Origin: Cryobacterium sp. Y50
Lineage (GTDB): Bacteria > Actinomycetota > Actinomycetes > Actinomycetales > Microbacteriaceae
Assembly (NCBI RefSeq): GCF_002929805.1
Contig: NZ_PJJM01000075.1
Location: 1-57,039 of the forward strand
Length of the DNA: 57,039 nt
Reading direction: 5' to 3'
Below, piece after piece: positions 41,768-51,982 of the stretch. A program made the position numbers and the translations under genes. The first letter of the stretch is position 1, and each line of letters starts with the position of its first letter. The notes beneath the pieces are model-generated. The model was not told the DNA's origin and did not search any database. It saw only the letters and a program-made list of their open reading frames with translations.

Positions 41768-42829
41768 CTAGTCGCTCAGGTAGTGCTCCAGTCGAGGTAC
41801 GTGCAGCAGTGCCAGCGCGCGTTTCTCGATCTGCCGCACGCGTTCCCGGGTGACGCCCTCGATGTGGGCGATCTGGTCGAGGGTGCGGGGTTCGTTGCCG
41901 TCGAGGCCGAACCGGGCCCGCAGAATAGAGTGTTCCCGAGGCGGCAGTGTTTCCAGAAAGAAGCGAATGTCCGCGGCACGCAGGGTCAAGGTGGCGTGCT
42001 CGTCGGGCTGGGGCAGGTCGTCATCGATAATGAGTTCAGCCATGTCGCCGGCGCCATCGCCGACCGGGGTGTGCAGGGAAATCGGTTCGTTGTCGTACTG
42101 CAGCAGCCGCAGCACATCGCGCACAGGAATCTGGGCGGCCTCACCGATCTCGCGTGCTGTCGGGTCGCGGTCGAGCACGCTCGTGAGATCGCGACGGATC
42201 CGCTTGATCTTGTTGAGCTTCTCCGCAGTGTGCACTGGGATGCGGATCATGCGTGACTTGTCGGCCATGCCGCGGTGGATGGCCTGGCGGATCCACCAGG
42301 TGGCGTAGGTGGAGAATTTGTAGCCGGTCATGAAGTCGTACTTTTCGACCGCCCGCACCAGGCCCATGTTGCCGTCCTGCACGAGGTCCATGATGGGCAC
42401 CCCGCGACCGGAATAGTGTTTGGCGATGCTGACGACCAGCCGCAGGTTCGCTTCGATGAACTGGTTCTTGGCGCGGCGCCCGTCGTGCACGAGCCAGGCC
42501 AGCTCCCGCTGCTCCACCGAATCGCGCGGGATGGCATCGCCGTCCCGCAGCAGTCGGGCCTCAGCGAACAGACCCACCTCGATGCGGCGCGCCAGATCAA
42601 CCTCTTGCTCGGCGTTGAGCAGGGTCCCCTTGCCGATGCGGCGCAGGTAATCGCCGAAGGCATCCGTCGATGCGGCGCTATAGCTGGCCGATGACGCGGC
42701 GCGGCGTGGAGCGGCAGTCGCTGCCGGGCGCGGCAGCGAAGCCGAGGTAGTTTGAAGGCGCGGCGGTTGAAGGCTCGTGACGTGCACGGTCTTGGCCGAG
42801 GCGGTACTCGTTTGAACTGTCGTCATCAT
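41768..42829 (-). CDS. RNA polymerase sigma factor, sigma-70 group 2
   Basis: 353 residues (ATG 42829 or 42826). Region 1.2 DAFGDYLRRIGKGTLLNAEQ, region 2 ENQF-like KNQFIEANLRLVVSIAKHYS and DLVQDGNMGLVRAVEKYDF, region 2.4 KFSTYATWWIRQAIHRGMAD, region 3, and region 4 TLDQIAHIEGVTRERVRQIE. It lacks the long acidic region 1.1 of primary RpoD, so it is probably a SigB/HrdD-type principal-like stress or stationary-phase factor. The first 70 residues are low complexity. Confidence 0.93.
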   Translation of the reverse strand: MMTTVQTSTASAKTVHVTSLQPPRLQTTSASLPRPAATAAPRRAASSASYSAASTDAFGDYLRRIGKGTLLNAEQEVDLARRIEVGLFAEARLLRDGDAIPRDSVEQRELAWLVHDGRRAKNQFIEANLRLVVSIAKHYSGRGVPIMDLVQDGNMGLVRAVEKYDFMTGYKFSTYATWWIRQAIHRGMADKSRMIRIPVHTAEKLNKIKRIRRDLTSVLDRDPTAREIGEAAQIPVRDVLRLLQYDNEPISLHTPVGDGAGDMAELIIDDDLPQPDEHATLTLRAADIRFFLETLPPREHSILRARFGLDGNEPRTLDQIAHIEGVTRERVRQIEKRALALLHVPRLEHYLSD

Positions 42830-43046
42830 GAGCGCTTGCCCCCGCACTGGCTACTGCTGTCTGTGATATTCATGGCCACCTCCCCGTGCATTCCAAGTCA
42901 TTAGTACACCCCCGAAAGGGGGTAGCGATCAAGGGCTTGACTTATTGTTCGGTAAAGGTTACCTGAGGTTAATTCGTTTTTACAACCGTGAGTATTACGA
43001 GTCGGCAACGCCGCAAACCGCGCGTCTGTCCCCGTAGGCTGAGAGT

Positions 43047-43958
43047 ATGAGCGAACAGGTATCCGAAATCTTCGACGCGAGCCAATGGAAGGCCGTTTCG
43101 GGCTTTGAGGATCTCACCGATCTCACCTACCATCACGATCTGAGTGGGCGCATCGCCCGCATCGCCTTCGACCGGCCCGAGGTGCGCAACGCCTTTCGCC
43201 CGCGCACGGTCGACGAGTTGTTCAGCGCTCTTGAAGACGCTCGGCTGAACTCGAAGATCGGCGTCGTTCTGCTCACCGGCAATGGCCCAAGCGCCAAAGA
43301 CGGCGGCTGGGCCTTCTGTTCCGGTGGCGATCAGCGCATCCGCGGCCGGGACGGCTACAAGTACTCCGAGGGCGCGACGGCAGCGGGCATCGACCGCGGG
43401 CGCGCCGGACGCCTGCATATTCTTGAAGTGCAGCGCCTCATCCGTTTCATGCCCAAGGTCGTCATCGCGGTTATACCCGGCTGGGCGGCCGGCGGCGGGC
43501 ACTCCCTGCACGTGGTCTGTGACCTGAGCATTGCCAGCGCCGAAAACGGCAAATTCAAGCAAACGGATGCCGACGTCGGTTCCTTCGACGCCGGTTACGG
43601 CAGCGCCTATTTCGCCCGCCAGGTCGGCCAGAAGGCCGCCCGCGAGGTGTTCTTTCTGGCCCGCGAATACTCGGCCCAGCGGGCGCTCGAGATGGGCGCG
43701 ATCAACGCCGTCGTGCCGCACGCCGAACTCGAAACCGTGGCACTGGACTGGGCCAGGGAGATTCTGACCAAGTCGCCCACCGCGATTCGCATGCTCAAGT
43801 TCGCCTTCAATGCCGTCGACGACGGCCTGGTCGGCCAGCAGGTGTTCGCCGGCGAGGCGACCCGACTCGCTTACGGCACCGATGAGGCCGTCGAGGGCCG
43901 GGACTCCTTCCTGGAGAAGCGGGAACCGGACTGGTCGCCGTACCCATGGCAGTACTGA
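43047..43958 (+). CDS. menB: 1,4-Dihydroxy-2-naphthoyl-CoA synthase
   Basis: 303 residues, crotonase fold. It closes the second ring of menaquinone from o-succinylbenzoyl-CoA. Oxyanion-hole segments are FCSGGDQRIRG (near 91) and PGWAAGGGHSLHVVCDLSI (near 147). The active-site Asp lies in KQTDADVGSFDAGYGSAYFA. The C-terminal REPDWSPYPWQY is typical. First gene of menB-menE-menA, 29 bp before menE. Confidence 0.97.
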   Translation: MSEQVSEIFDASQWKAVSGFEDLTDLTYHHDLSGRIARIAFDRPEVRNAFRPRTVDELFSALEDARLNSKIGVVLLTGNGPSAKDGGWAFCSGGDQRIRGRDGYKYSEGATAAGIDRGRAGRLHILEVQRLIRFMPKVVIAVIPGWAAGGGHSLHVVCDLSIASAENGKFKQTDADVGSFDAGYGSAYFARQVGQKAAREVFFLAREYSAQRALEMGAINAVVPHAELETVALDWAREILTKSPTAIRMLKFAFNAVDDGLVGQQVFAGEATRLAYGTDEAVEGRDSFLEKREPDWSPYPWQY

Positions 43959-43987
43959 CGTGATTCGCCCGTCATGATCGGCCCGTC

Positions 43988-45145
43988 GTGAGGTCGTTGC
44001 TCGCGGTCGCGCCGGAGAATCCGCTCGATTTTTTGGTCGTGTTGCGAAACGCGCTCGCTGGCAGCGGGCCGGCCGTGCTGCCGCTGGCGACCGAGCGGGC
44101 TGCTGGAATGCCGGTCCTGGGCGACGTGCCGAAACGGGTCGCCGTGGTGATCGAGACCTCCGGGTCGACGGGGGTGCCGAAACGGGCCATGCTCGCCACC
44201 AATGCGTTGTTGGCCGGTGCCGCGGCGTCGGCGGTCGCCCTCGGTGGAGCGGGGCAATGGCTGCTGGCCCTGCCGGTGTACTACATCGCTGGGGTGCAGG
44301 TGCTGGTGCGCTCGATCGCTGCCGAAACCACCCCGCTCGTGCTGGCGCCGGGCCACTTCGATCCGCAGAACTTTCTTCGCCTGGCCGAGAGCCTGACCGA
44401 GCCGCTGCGCTATACCGCGCTGGTTCCGGTGCAGCTGGCCCGGCTGCTCGACGCTGCGGATGACCCGGCCCTGCTGGCCGTGCTGCGTCGTTTCACTGCG
44501 ATTTTGGTCGGCGGGCAGGCCATCCGACCCGAGCTCATTGCGCGGGCGGCCGAACTGGATGTGCGGGTCGTGCGCACCTATGGATCGTCGGAGACCGCAG
44601 GTGGGTGCGTCTACAACGGGGTTCCGATCGGTGACACCCTTGTGCGCATCGTCGACGGGCAGCTCGAGCTGTCGGGCTCGGTGCTCGCCGAGGGCTACCT
44701 CGACGATGTTGCGCGCGCGGCTGACCGGTTTGTCGTGGAGCACGGGGTGCGCTGGTATCGCACCGGCGACCTCGGCTCGATCGACCCGGCGAGTGGCCGC
44801 GTCACGGTGCTCGGCCGGGCTGACAACGTGATCATCTCCGGCGGTGAGAAGGTGTCCCTCGACGCCGTCGAACGGATCGTACGGTCTTTTGGAGGCTTCG
44901 AGACGGCGGTTGTGCTCGGCGGCGATGATGCCCAATGGGGCCAGGTGCCGGTTCTGGTGGTCGCCGGGGCAGAAGGCGCAGCCGCGGATCTGGCTGGAGT
45001 CAGGGCTTCCGTTGTAGCGCTGCTGGGGCGTGCGGCCAGGCCCGCGCGCGTCGTGCGAGTGGAGCAGATTCTATTGCTGGCCTCGGGTAAGCCCGACCGG
45101 GTGGCGCTGGCCCGGCAGGCTTTCGCCGGTACGCCCGACCAGTAA
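43988..45145 (+). CDS. menE: o-Succinylbenzoate--CoA ligase
   Basis: 385 residues from GTG 43988, a short ANL-superfamily enzyme. Phosphate loop ETSGSTGVPKRAML near 56, A5 motif RTYGSSETAGGCVYNG near 197, A7 YRTGDLGSID near 258, and A8/A10 GRADNVIISGGEKVSLDAVE with GKPDRVALAR near the end. It activates o-succinylbenzoate for MenB. The N-terminus is shortened compared with Escherichia MenE, as usual in actinobacteria. Confidence 0.95.
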   Translation: MRSLLAVAPENPLDFLVVLRNALAGSGPAVLPLATERAAGMPVLGDVPKRVAVVIETSGSTGVPKRAMLATNALLAGAAASAVALGGAGQWLLALPVYYIAGVQVLVRSIAAETTPLVLAPGHFDPQNFLRLAESLTEPLRYTALVPVQLARLLDAADDPALLAVLRRFTAILVGGQAIRPELIARAAELDVRVVRTYGSSETAGGCVYNGVPIGDTLVRIVDGQLELSGSVLAEGYLDDVARAADRFVVEHGVRWYRTGDLGSIDPASGRVTVLGRADNVIISGGEKVSLDAVERIVRSFGGFETAVVLGGDDAQWGQVPVLVVAGAEGAAADLAGVRASVVALLGRAARPARVVRVEQILLLASGKPDRVALARQAFAGTPDQ

Positions 45146-45154
45146 TATGGTGGC

Positions 45155-46189
45155 GTGGCACAAGGAGCTAGGCCGGTCAGGCCCAAACAACAAAGACTGA
45201 ACCCTGCAGCGACGCTGGCCGGTGCCGCTTCCGGCGGCAAAACCAGCGGCAGATCCGGCCACCCCGCCTACAAGAACGGTCCGCCGCGCAAGGGACCGGC
45301 TGCGGTCAAACAAGCCACCGCCGCCGACTGGATCGTCGGTGCGCGCCTGCGCACCCTGCCGCTCGCCATCGCTCCTGTGCTTCTCGGCACCGGAGCCGCC
45401 ATCGTCGCGGCTGGCCCCGGTATCTACCACCCGGTGCGCGCGCTGCTCGCCCTCGCGGCGGCCCTTCTGCTGCAGATCGGCGTCAACTACGCCAACGACT
45501 ATTCCGATGGCATTCGCGGCACCGACGCTTTTCGGGTCGGTCCGGCCCGGCTCACCGGCGGCGGTGTCGCCGACCCCCGCACCGTGTTGCGCGTCGCGCT
45601 GGTCTTCTTCGGCCTCGCCGCTGTGGCCGGCCTGACCCTCGTCATTCTGACCCAGTACTGGTGGCTGCTACTCGTCGGCGTCGTCGCCCTTTTGGCGGCC
45701 TGGTTCTACACCGGCGGCAAGAAGCCCTATGGCTACCTCGGCCTCGGCGAATTGTTCGTGTTCGTCTTCTTCGGCCTCGTCGCCACCACCGGCACCACCT
45801 ACGTGCAGGTCGGCGACTTTACGACCGAGAGCGTGCTCGGCGGTGTGGCCATCGGCCTGATCGCCTGTGCCGTGCTCATGGTCAACAACCTGCGTGACAT
45901 CGTGCCCGACAAGGCCGCTGGCAAGCGCACCCTCGCGGTGCGCATCGGACGCACAGCCTCCCGGGTTGTCTTCTGCGTCTTCCTGCTGCTGCCGTTCGTG
46001 ATCGCCGGACTGTTCAGCCTGGTTTATCCGCTCGGGATCTTCACGTTCTTCGTGCTGCTGCTGGCGCTGCCGGCCTGCCTCATCACGGTCACCGCGACGT
46101 CGGCCAAGGAACTCATACTTGCGCTCAAGCTGACCAGCCTCGCGGCGTTGGCCTATGGGCTGTTACTGGGACTTGCTTTCGCGTTTTGA
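45155..46189 (+). CDS. menA: 1,4-Dihydroxy-2-naphthoate polyprenyltransferase
   Basis: 344 residues from GTG 45155. UbiA-type membrane enzyme that attaches the isoprenoid tail. The first metal site is NYANDYSDGIRGTD near residue 111 and the second is NNLRDIVPDKAAGKRTLAVR near 247; eight to nine membrane helices. The first 55 residues are a basic, Pro/Gly/Lys-rich cytosolic extension that bacterial MenA proteins often lack. Its 3' end overlaps the convergent DUF4229 gene by 27 bp. Confidence 0.95.
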   Translation: MAQGARPVRPKQQRLNPAATLAGAASGGKTSGRSGHPAYKNGPPRKGPAAVKQATAADWIVGARLRTLPLAIAPVLLGTGAAIVAAGPGIYHPVRALLALAAALLLQIGVNYANDYSDGIRGTDAFRVGPARLTGGGVADPRTVLRVALVFFGLAAVAGLTLVILTQYWWLLLVGVVALLAAWFYTGGKKPYGYLGLGELFVFVFFGLVATTGTTYVQVGDFTTESVLGGVAIGLIACAVLMVNNLRDIVPDKAAGKRTLAVRIGRTASRVVFCVFLLLPFVIAGLFSLVYPLGIFTFFVLLLALPACLITVTATSAKELILALKLTSLAALAYGLLLGLAFAF

Positions 46190-46462
46190 GTTGGTGGTTT
46201 CTTCGGTATTCAGCGCCTCATCCTCGACCTCAGAATCCGGGTTCACCGGCTCCTTGTCGGGGTGCCGCGCCTTATACAGGTCACGCGCAACGCTCTCGCG
46301 GGACTTGCCGAGGAACAGGTAGGACAGGCACAGGCCGAGTATGGCAGCGATGACGGCTGCAACCCAGGGCCAGAAGCCGAAGGAAAGCAGGATCGCCAGC
46401 GGTACGGCAAACATCAGCACGCGCATCACGGAGTAGTACAGCCAAGGGGCCACGAATTTCAT
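46163..46462 (-). CDS. DUF4229 membrane protein
   Basis: 99 residues: two helices (WLYYSVMRVLMFAVPLAILL and WPWVAAVIAAILGLCLSYLF), then FLGKSRESVARDLY and an acidic tail, the DUF4229 pattern. Function unknown; commonly next to menA in actinobacteria. It overlaps the 3' end of menA on the other strand. Confidence 0.9.
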   Translation of the reverse strand: MKFVAPWLYYSVMRVLMFAVPLAILLSFGFWPWVAAVIAAILGLCLSYLFLGKSRESVARDLYKARHPDKEPVNPDSEVEDEALNTEETTNSKRESKSQ

Positions 46463-46534
46463 GAGCCAAGTTTAGAATGCCGCGCCTGAGCATCCGCACA
46501 TGTCTCTCACGGCCAAGCGCCATACAATTAGCTC

Positions 46535-46984
46535 ATGCCCAAGCTCTTGATCGGACTAGGACTGGCCCTGGTCATTCTCACGGTCTACTCCCTCGTAGAC
46601 TGCGCCGTCTTCGACCGCAAACGCATTCGTGGTTTGCCGCGATGGGTATGGATTTTCGTCATCGTACTGGTACCACTGATCGGCCCGCTGCTCTGGCTGC
46701 TGGTCGGCCACGGACGCTCCACTCCCACCACCCGGTCGTACCGATCGGTTGCTCCCGATGACGACCTCGATTTTCTGCGTGGCCTGAACGGCGGCGGCGT
46801 TGCCACAGCAACCGGCGAAAACCGACCATTCAACGAGAAAGACCAGCAGGAACGCATCCGGCGGATGGAGCAGGACCTCGCCGATCTCGACAAAAACGAT
46901 CCGGCACCGGGCAAGGGTGCCGGCGTAGACCCGAAGAAGAAGGAACCGGGCGAGGGCGAGCAGCCTGGCCGTCGGGATGCCTGA
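46535..46984 (+). CDS. PLDc_N-type membrane protein
   Basis: 149 residues. Two helices ([20 protein letters not shown] and [20 protein letters not shown]) with [13 protein letters not shown] between them and a cytosolic tail that is polar, the phospholipase D nuclease N-terminal domain pattern but with no PLD domain. It overlaps menD by 8 bp (ATGCCTGA), so it is co-translated with it. It may be a membrane anchor or regulator; no activity can be inferred. Confidence 0.88.
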   Translation: MPKLLIGLGLALVILTVYSLVDCAVFDRKRIRGLPRWVWIFVIVLVPLIGPLLWLLVGHGRSTPTTRSYRSVAPDDDLDFLRGLNGGGVATATGENRPFNEKDQQERIRRMEQDLADLDKNDPAPGKGAGVDPKKKEPGEGEQPGRRDA

Positions 46985-48698
46985 GCGGGTCGTTGTTGTC
47001 AACCCACACCAGAAGAGCCCGGCTTCTGACTTCAGCATCGCCCTGCTGAACGAATTCGTCCTTCTCGGGCTGCGCGATCTCGTGCTCTGTCCCGGAGCGC
47101 GCTCGCAGGCGCTTGCGCTGGCCGCGGCCGAGCTGGAACGGGCCGGCGGCATACGCTTGCATGTGCGCACCGATGAACGCAGCGCCGGCTTTCTCGCGCT
47201 TGGCCTCGCCTTGGAGACCGGTCGGCCTGCCCTCGTCGTCGTCACGTCGGGCACGGCCGTGGCTAATTTGCACCCGGCTGTGCTCGAAGCGCACCACGCC
47301 GGGGTGCCGATGATCCTGCTGACGGCCGATCGTCCGACCGAGCTGCGCGGCATCCGTTCGAACCAGACCACCGTGCAGCCCGGCATTTTCGGTGTCGCCA
47401 CCCGACTGTGCCTCGACGTTCCGGCGCCGGTCGGCGAACCCGACGAGACCGGTATTGCCGCAGCGCTGGCCCGCCAAACGACGGATGCTGCCACCGGCGT
47501 ATTCACCGCGGCCCCCGGCCCGGTGCAGGTGAATCTGGCGTTTCGGGAACCGTTGTCGGCCGCGCTTCCTGCTGGATTGCCGCCGGTGGCGCCGGTTGCT
47601 TCCGTTGCACCCGTCGCTTCGACCGGCGGACCGACCATGCTGCTCGCACCCGGACCCCGCACGATCGTCGTTGCCGGCGATGGCGCCCGCACGGAGGCCG
47701 AAGAACTCGCCCATGTCGGAGGCTGGCCGCTGTTGGCCGAAGTCTCCAGCGGGGCTCGGTTCGGCCCGAACCTGGTCGTGCATTATCGCGAGCTGCTCGG
47801 CGCCGTCGATCTGGGCGGCGAGGTCGAGCGCGTGATCGTGTTCGGCCACCCCACGCTCAGCCGTGAGATTCCTGCCCTTATCGAACGCCACGGTGTGGAG
47901 ACCATCGTGATCGCCCCGACCGGACTCGAATGGTACAACCCCGGCCACGCCGTGCGTGCCTTCACCCGCTCGATTGGAGCGGATGCTTCGTGCGCTGCGG
48001 CCGCGCGTACGCCGGCCGGTCGCCAGTGGCTGGGCCGCTGGGTCATGACCAGCCGGGCCCTGACCGATGCGGCGGCCGATGAAGGCCGGGTACCAATCGA
48101 CAGACGCGGTATCACCCGCGCTGAGCTGGCCGTGCTGCGGGCACCGCTGACCCGGGCGCTGCTCGTCGACGCCGTGTGGCGTGCATCGTGGCCGCACGAC
48201 CGGCTCGTGCTCGGTGCCTCCCGGCTTATCAGAGAAGCAGACAAGCGCGTTCCCGGCAAAAAGATCACCGTGCTGGCCAACCGCGGGCTGGCCGGCATCG
48301 ACGGCACCATTGCGACGGCCCTCGGAGTAGCCCTGGCCAGCCAGGCCGAACCGGAACCGCGCTCCGTCGGAGTGACGCGGGTACTGATGGGCGACCTGAC
48401 GTTTCTGCACGACGTGGGTTCGCTGCTGCTCGCTCCCGGCGAACCGCGGCCGCGACTGCAGGTCATTGTTGGAGTCGATGGCGGCGGCAGCATCTTCGAC
48501 GGCCTCGAGGTGGCCCGGACTGCGCCCGCTGAGGCGATGGAACGGGTGTTGTACACGCCGCGCAATGTCGACCTGCGTGCGCTCGCTGCCGCCTACGGCT
48601 GGGACTACGAGGCCGCAGCCACGCGGGCCGACCTGGAGCGTGCCCTGACCGCCGCTCCGACCGGTCCGGTCATCCTCGAGGTTCCGCTCGTTCGCTGA
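46977..48698 (+). CDS. menD: SEPHCHC synthase
   Basis: 573 residues, ThDP-dependent enzyme that joins isochorismate and 2-oxoglutarate. N-terminal Pyr domain: [16 protein letters not shown] near 37 and [16 protein letters not shown] near 90, with [16 protein letters not shown] near 118. PP domain: [20 protein letters not shown] near 440 and [15 protein letters not shown] near 470. Complete. It is separated from menBEA by the DUF4229 gene and coupled to the PLDc_N-type gene. Confidence 0.96.
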   Translation: MPERVVVVNPHQKSPASDFSIALLNEFVLLGLRDLVLCPGARSQALALAAAELERAGGIRLHVRTDERSAGFLALGLALETGRPALVVVTSGTAVANLHPAVLEAHHAGVPMILLTADRPTELRGIRSNQTTVQPGIFGVATRLCLDVPAPVGEPDETGIAAALARQTTDAATGVFTAAPGPVQVNLAFREPLSAALPAGLPPVAPVASVAPVASTGGPTMLLAPGPRTIVVAGDGARTEAEELAHVGGWPLLAEVSSGARFGPNLVVHYRELLGAVDLGGEVERVIVFGHPTLSREIPALIERHGVETIVIAPTGLEWYNPGHAVRAFTRSIGADASCAAAARTPAGRQWLGRWVMTSRALTDAAADEGRVPIDRRGITRAELAVLRAPLTRALLVDAVWRASWPHDRLVLGASRLIREADKRVPGKKITVLANRGLAGIDGTIATALGVALASQAEPEPRSVGVTRVLMGDLTFLHDVGSLLLAPGEPRPRLQVIVGVDGGGSIFDGLEVARTAPAEAMERVLYTPRNVDLRALAAAYGWDYEAAATRADLERALTAAPTGPVILEVPLVR

Positions 48699-48813
48699 GA
48701 CTGTGCCGCGAGGGCGAGGGGTCGCAAAGCGTTCTCTGGGCGCGTGTTTTAGGACAACTTGCGCCCCAGCGCCGCGCGAGTCGGGCGCGACGGCCGGCGA
48801 GGCTGTGGTCGAG

Positions 48814-50046
48814 CTACCCGAAGGCCTCGACGATGGGGCGAAACTTCATCTTCGTCTCGGCCAACTCGCGGTCGGGGTCGGAGTCCAGCACGATGCCGCA
48901 CCCGGCATAGGCAGTGATGCCGCCCTCGGGGGCGACTTGGGCGCAGCGCAGGGCGATCGCCCACTCACCGTCGCCGTCGGCGCCAACCCAGCCGACCGGC
49001 CCGGCATAGCGGCCCCGGTCGAACGGCTCGAGCTCGCGAATGAGGCTCAGGGCTTCGAGAGTCGGCGTTCCGGCGACTGCGGCCGTCGGATGCAATGCCG
49101 CGATCAGATCGAGCGAGGTCGACCCGTCGCTCAGCGTGCCCTCGAGGTCGGTCGCGAGGTGCCACAGGTTCGGCAGCTTTACCGTGAACGGAATCTCACT
49201 CGTCGCGAGCACCGAGGTGTGCGGGCGCAAAGATTTGAGCACGCTCTGCACGGCAAACTCGTGTTCGTCGCCGTCCTTCGACGAAGTGGCCAGGGTGAGT
49301 GCCGCCTCGCGGTCGTCTTCGGCATCCGCTCCCCGCGAGATGGTGCCGGCCAGCACCCGGGCGTTGACGGAGCCGTGGTCAGCGCGAATGAGGGTTTCCG
49401 GGCTCGACCCGATGAGGCCGTCGACAGCGTAGGTCCAGCAATCCGGGTAGCCGAGCGCGAGCTTGCTGATAGCGCGGCGCAGGTCGGACTCGGCCGGTAC
49501 TCGCCCGACCAGGTCGCGGGCGAGCACGACTTTGTTGACCTGTTGCGCGCGAATGCGTTCGATACCAAAGCTGACCGCGGTGCGAAAGCCTGCGGGGGGT
49601 AACGCTCCCGGGAGTAGCGCGATGCGATACTCGTCGCCGAGTGGATGCAGCGCGAGCGGGTTCGCGGAGGCGCTCTCGCCGGTCACGTGAATGCGCGTCA
49701 CCCAGCACTGGCCGTCTTCGCGGCCGACGATGATCTCGGGCACGATCAGCACGCTGGTCTGCGCGGACGACTCATCGAAGGCGAACGCACCGAAGGCCAG
49801 CAGTCCGGTGCCGGTGCGGGCCAGCGGGTCGGTCACGGTGGCCAGGGCGACGACCTGTTTCCACGCCGCCGCAGCATCCGTCATGCGGGTGGGACCGGAG
49901 AATTCGAGCCGCAGCGCGCAACCGATGCCGGCCAAACCCTGGTTGCGACGCATCCAGAGCAGGGGCGTGCGGTCATCGAGCAACAGGATCAGTTGGCGGA
50001 TATCGGCTATCGGGGAGGTTTCGACCGTCAAGGCCTGCACATTCAC
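48814..50046 (-). CDS. menF: Isochorismate synthase
   Basis: 410 residues, chorismate-binding fold. It converts chorismate to isochorismate, the first committed menaquinone step. Signature segments: VVLARDLVGRVPAESDLRRA near 196, SSPETLIRADHGSVNARVLA near 233, LHPTAAVAGTPTLEALSLIR near 338, and GPVGWVGADGDGEWAIALR near 370. It converges on menD and is divergent from menG across about 95 bp. Confidence 0.95.
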   Translation of the reverse strand: MNVQALTVETSPIADIRQLILLLDDRTPLLWMRRNQGLAGIGCALRLEFSGPTRMTDAAAAWKQVVALATVTDPLARTGTGLLAFGAFAFDESSAQTSVLIVPEIIVGREDGQCWVTRIHVTGESASANPLALHPLGDEYRIALLPGALPPAGFRTAVSFGIERIRAQQVNKVVLARDLVGRVPAESDLRRAISKLALGYPDCWTYAVDGLIGSSPETLIRADHGSVNARVLAGTISRGADAEDDREAALTLATSSKDGDEHEFAVQSVLKSLRPHTSVLATSEIPFTVKLPNLWHLATDLEGTLSDGSTSLDLIAALHPTAAVAGTPTLEALSLIRELEPFDRGRYAGPVGWVGADGDGEWAIALRCAQVAPEGGITAYAGCGIVLDSDPDRELAETKMKFRPIVEAFG

Positions 50047-50140
50047 TTCTGTAGCCTACGCCCGCGTCACTGCGCCAATGCGACTCTGGGCCCCGGCAAC
50101 CGTGCAGTTTCGGGAGCCTCCCGCAACCTAGAATGATGGG

Positions 50141-50842
50141 GTGAATAGAGCAGACCTGAACAAACGGCCCGCGCAGGTGGCTGCCATGTTCGACGAGGTG
50201 GCCGCCCACTATGACCGCACAAATGCGCTGCTGTCGGTCGGCAACGCGTCGCTCTGGCGCCTCGCCACCACCAAGGCCGTCAACCCGCAGGCCGGGGAGC
50301 GCATTCTCGACATCGCCGCCGGAACCGGAACCTCCAGCGCAGCCCTTGCGCACAGCGGCGCCCACGTCGTCGCCGCCGACTTCTCGGCTGGAATGATCGA
50401 GGTCGGCCAGGCTCGCCACGCGCACAACCCGAACATCGAATTCGTACAGGCCGACGCCACCGCGCTTCCTTTTAAAGACAACGAATTCGACGCCGTCACC
50501 ATCTCGTTCGGACTGCGCAACGTCGTCGAACCGAAGAAGGCTCTCGCCGAGTTCTACCGGGTAACCAAGCCCGGCGGTCGCGTCGTCATCTGCGAGTTCT
50601 CAACTCCGCCGCTCACGCTCGTGCGCCAAAGCTATTTCGCCTATCTCAACTACGTGATGCCGCGGGTCGTGCGGCTTGCCTCGTCGAACGCCGAGGCCTA
50701 CGACTACCTGGGGGAGTCCATCGCGGCTTGGCCGACCCAGCCGGTATTAAGCGGATGGCTGCGCTCGGCCGGTTACTCCAGCGTCGCCTACCGCAATCTC
50801 ACGCTGGGCATCGTGGCGCTGCACCGTGGAACCAAATCCTGA
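50141..50842 (+). CDS. menG: Demethylmenaquinone methyltransferase
   Basis: 233 residues from GTG 50141. Class I SAM methyltransferase: MFDEVAAHYDRTNALLSVG, motif I LDIAAGTGTSSAAL near 56, FSAGMIEVG near 83, and SFGLRNVVEPKKALAEFYRV near 125, the UbiE/MenG signature. It performs the last step of menaquinone synthesis. Its 3' end is close to the start of the polyprenyl synthase gene. Confidence 0.95.
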   Translation: MNRADLNKRPAQVAAMFDEVAAHYDRTNALLSVGNASLWRLATTKAVNPQAGERILDIAAGTGTSSAALAHSGAHVVAADFSAGMIEVGQARHAHNPNIEFVQADATALPFKDNEFDAVTISFGLRNVVEPKKALAEFYRVTKPGGRVVICEFSTPPLTLVRQSYFAYLNYVMPRVVRLASSNAEAYDYLGESIAAWPTQPVLSGWLRSAGYSSVAYRNLTLGIVALHRGTKS

Positions 50843-50864
50843 TCAACTCGATAGGCTGACTTAC

Positions 50865-51935
50865 GTGAAATCCAGAGCCCCCGTGATCCGACGAAGCGCG
50901 TCGGTGATTAGCCAGGCGGGCCTCGGCGATCGTATTTTCTCGACTGCGGCCGATCGTGGCTTGGCTGCGAACATCGATTCCGGCATCGAGCGGATCGAAG
51001 CCGCGCTCCTCGACGAGCTCGTTTACGCCAACGAAATTGCCACCGTCACCAGTCGCTACCTGCTCAATGCGGGTGGTAAGCGGGTGCGTCCCATGCTCGC
51101 CCTGCTCACCGCGCACCTCGGCGATGGCGTCGTTCCCGACGTGGTCACCGCGGCGACGGCCATCGAGCTGACCCACCTCGCCTCGCTTTATCACGACGAT
51201 GTGATGGACGACGCCGACAAACGCCGCGGGGTGCCGAGTGCCCAAACGGTGTGGGGCAACTCCATCGCGATCCTCACCGGCGACCTGCTGTTCGCCCGCG
51301 CCAGCCAGTTGATGGCCCGGCTCGGCGAACGTGCCATCAAACTGCAGGCGATCACCTTTGAGCGCCTCGTGATGGGCCAATTTCAGGAGACGGTCGGCCC
51401 GCGCGCCGGCGATGATCCGGTCGAACACTACATTCAGGTACTCGCCGGCAAAACCGGCTCGCTCATCGCCGCCGCAGCCCAGGGTGGGGTGGTGTTCTCC
51501 AACGCTCCGGCCGAGTTCGAGCAGCCCGTCGTCGACTTCGGCGAGAAGATCGGCGTGGCCTTTCAGCTCATCGACGATGTGCTCGACCTGTCACCGCAAC
51601 CCGAGGAGACCGGCAAGGTGCCGGGGACGGACCTCCGGGCGGGAGTGGTGACGTTGCCACTGCTTCGATTACGGGAACGCGCCGCGAGCGATGGGGCATC
51701 CGCTGATCTGCTGGAGCGGCTCGAACGCGACGTGATGAGTGGCGTCGCCGAGCCGACCGAAGCTGCCGATGCAGCGATCACGGCGCTGCGTGAGCACGCC
51801 GTCACCGCTGAAACCCTCGCCGAGGCGCACGGCTGGGCCCGCGACGCGGTCGCCGCCCTCGCCCCGCTACCGAAGGGCTCGGTCAAGAAAGCCCTCACCC
51901 GATTCGCCGAGACCATCGTCGAACGTTCCAGCTAG
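50865..51935 (+). CDS. Polyprenyl diphosphate synthase (menaquinone side chain)
   Basis: 356 residues if GTG 50865 is used; a longer frame begins at 50826 inside menG. Trans-prenyltransferase with the first Asp-rich motif HLASLYHDDVMDDADKRRG near 105 and the second in FQLIDDVLDLSPQPEETG near 232. GGKRVRPML near 62 is the pyrophosphate-binding segment. Downstream of menG, it probably makes the octa- or nonaprenyl tail used by MenA. Chain length cannot be read with certainty. Confidence 0.93.
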   Translation: MKSRAPVIRRSASVISQAGLGDRIFSTAADRGLAANIDSGIERIEAALLDELVYANEIATVTSRYLLNAGGKRVRPMLALLTAHLGDGVVPDVVTAATAIELTHLASLYHDDVMDDADKRRGVPSAQTVWGNSIAILTGDLLFARASQLMARLGERAIKLQAITFERLVMGQFQETVGPRAGDDPVEHYIQVLAGKTGSLIAAAAQGGVVFSNAPAEFEQPVVDFGEKIGVAFQLIDDVLDLSPQPEETGKVPGTDLRAGVVTLPLLRLRERAASDGASADLLERLERDVMSGVAEPTEAADAAITALREHAVTAETLAEAHGWARDAVAALAPLPKGSVKKALTRFAETIVERSS

Positions 51936-51982
51936 AGCGTGTTGGGGCTTGCCCCGACTGCTCGCGCAGTAAGGAAGTTTCC

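Noticed and set aside
46830..48410. 526-residue minus-strand frame opposite menD
   Set aside because: Antisense shadow; the plus strand has full MenD motifs.
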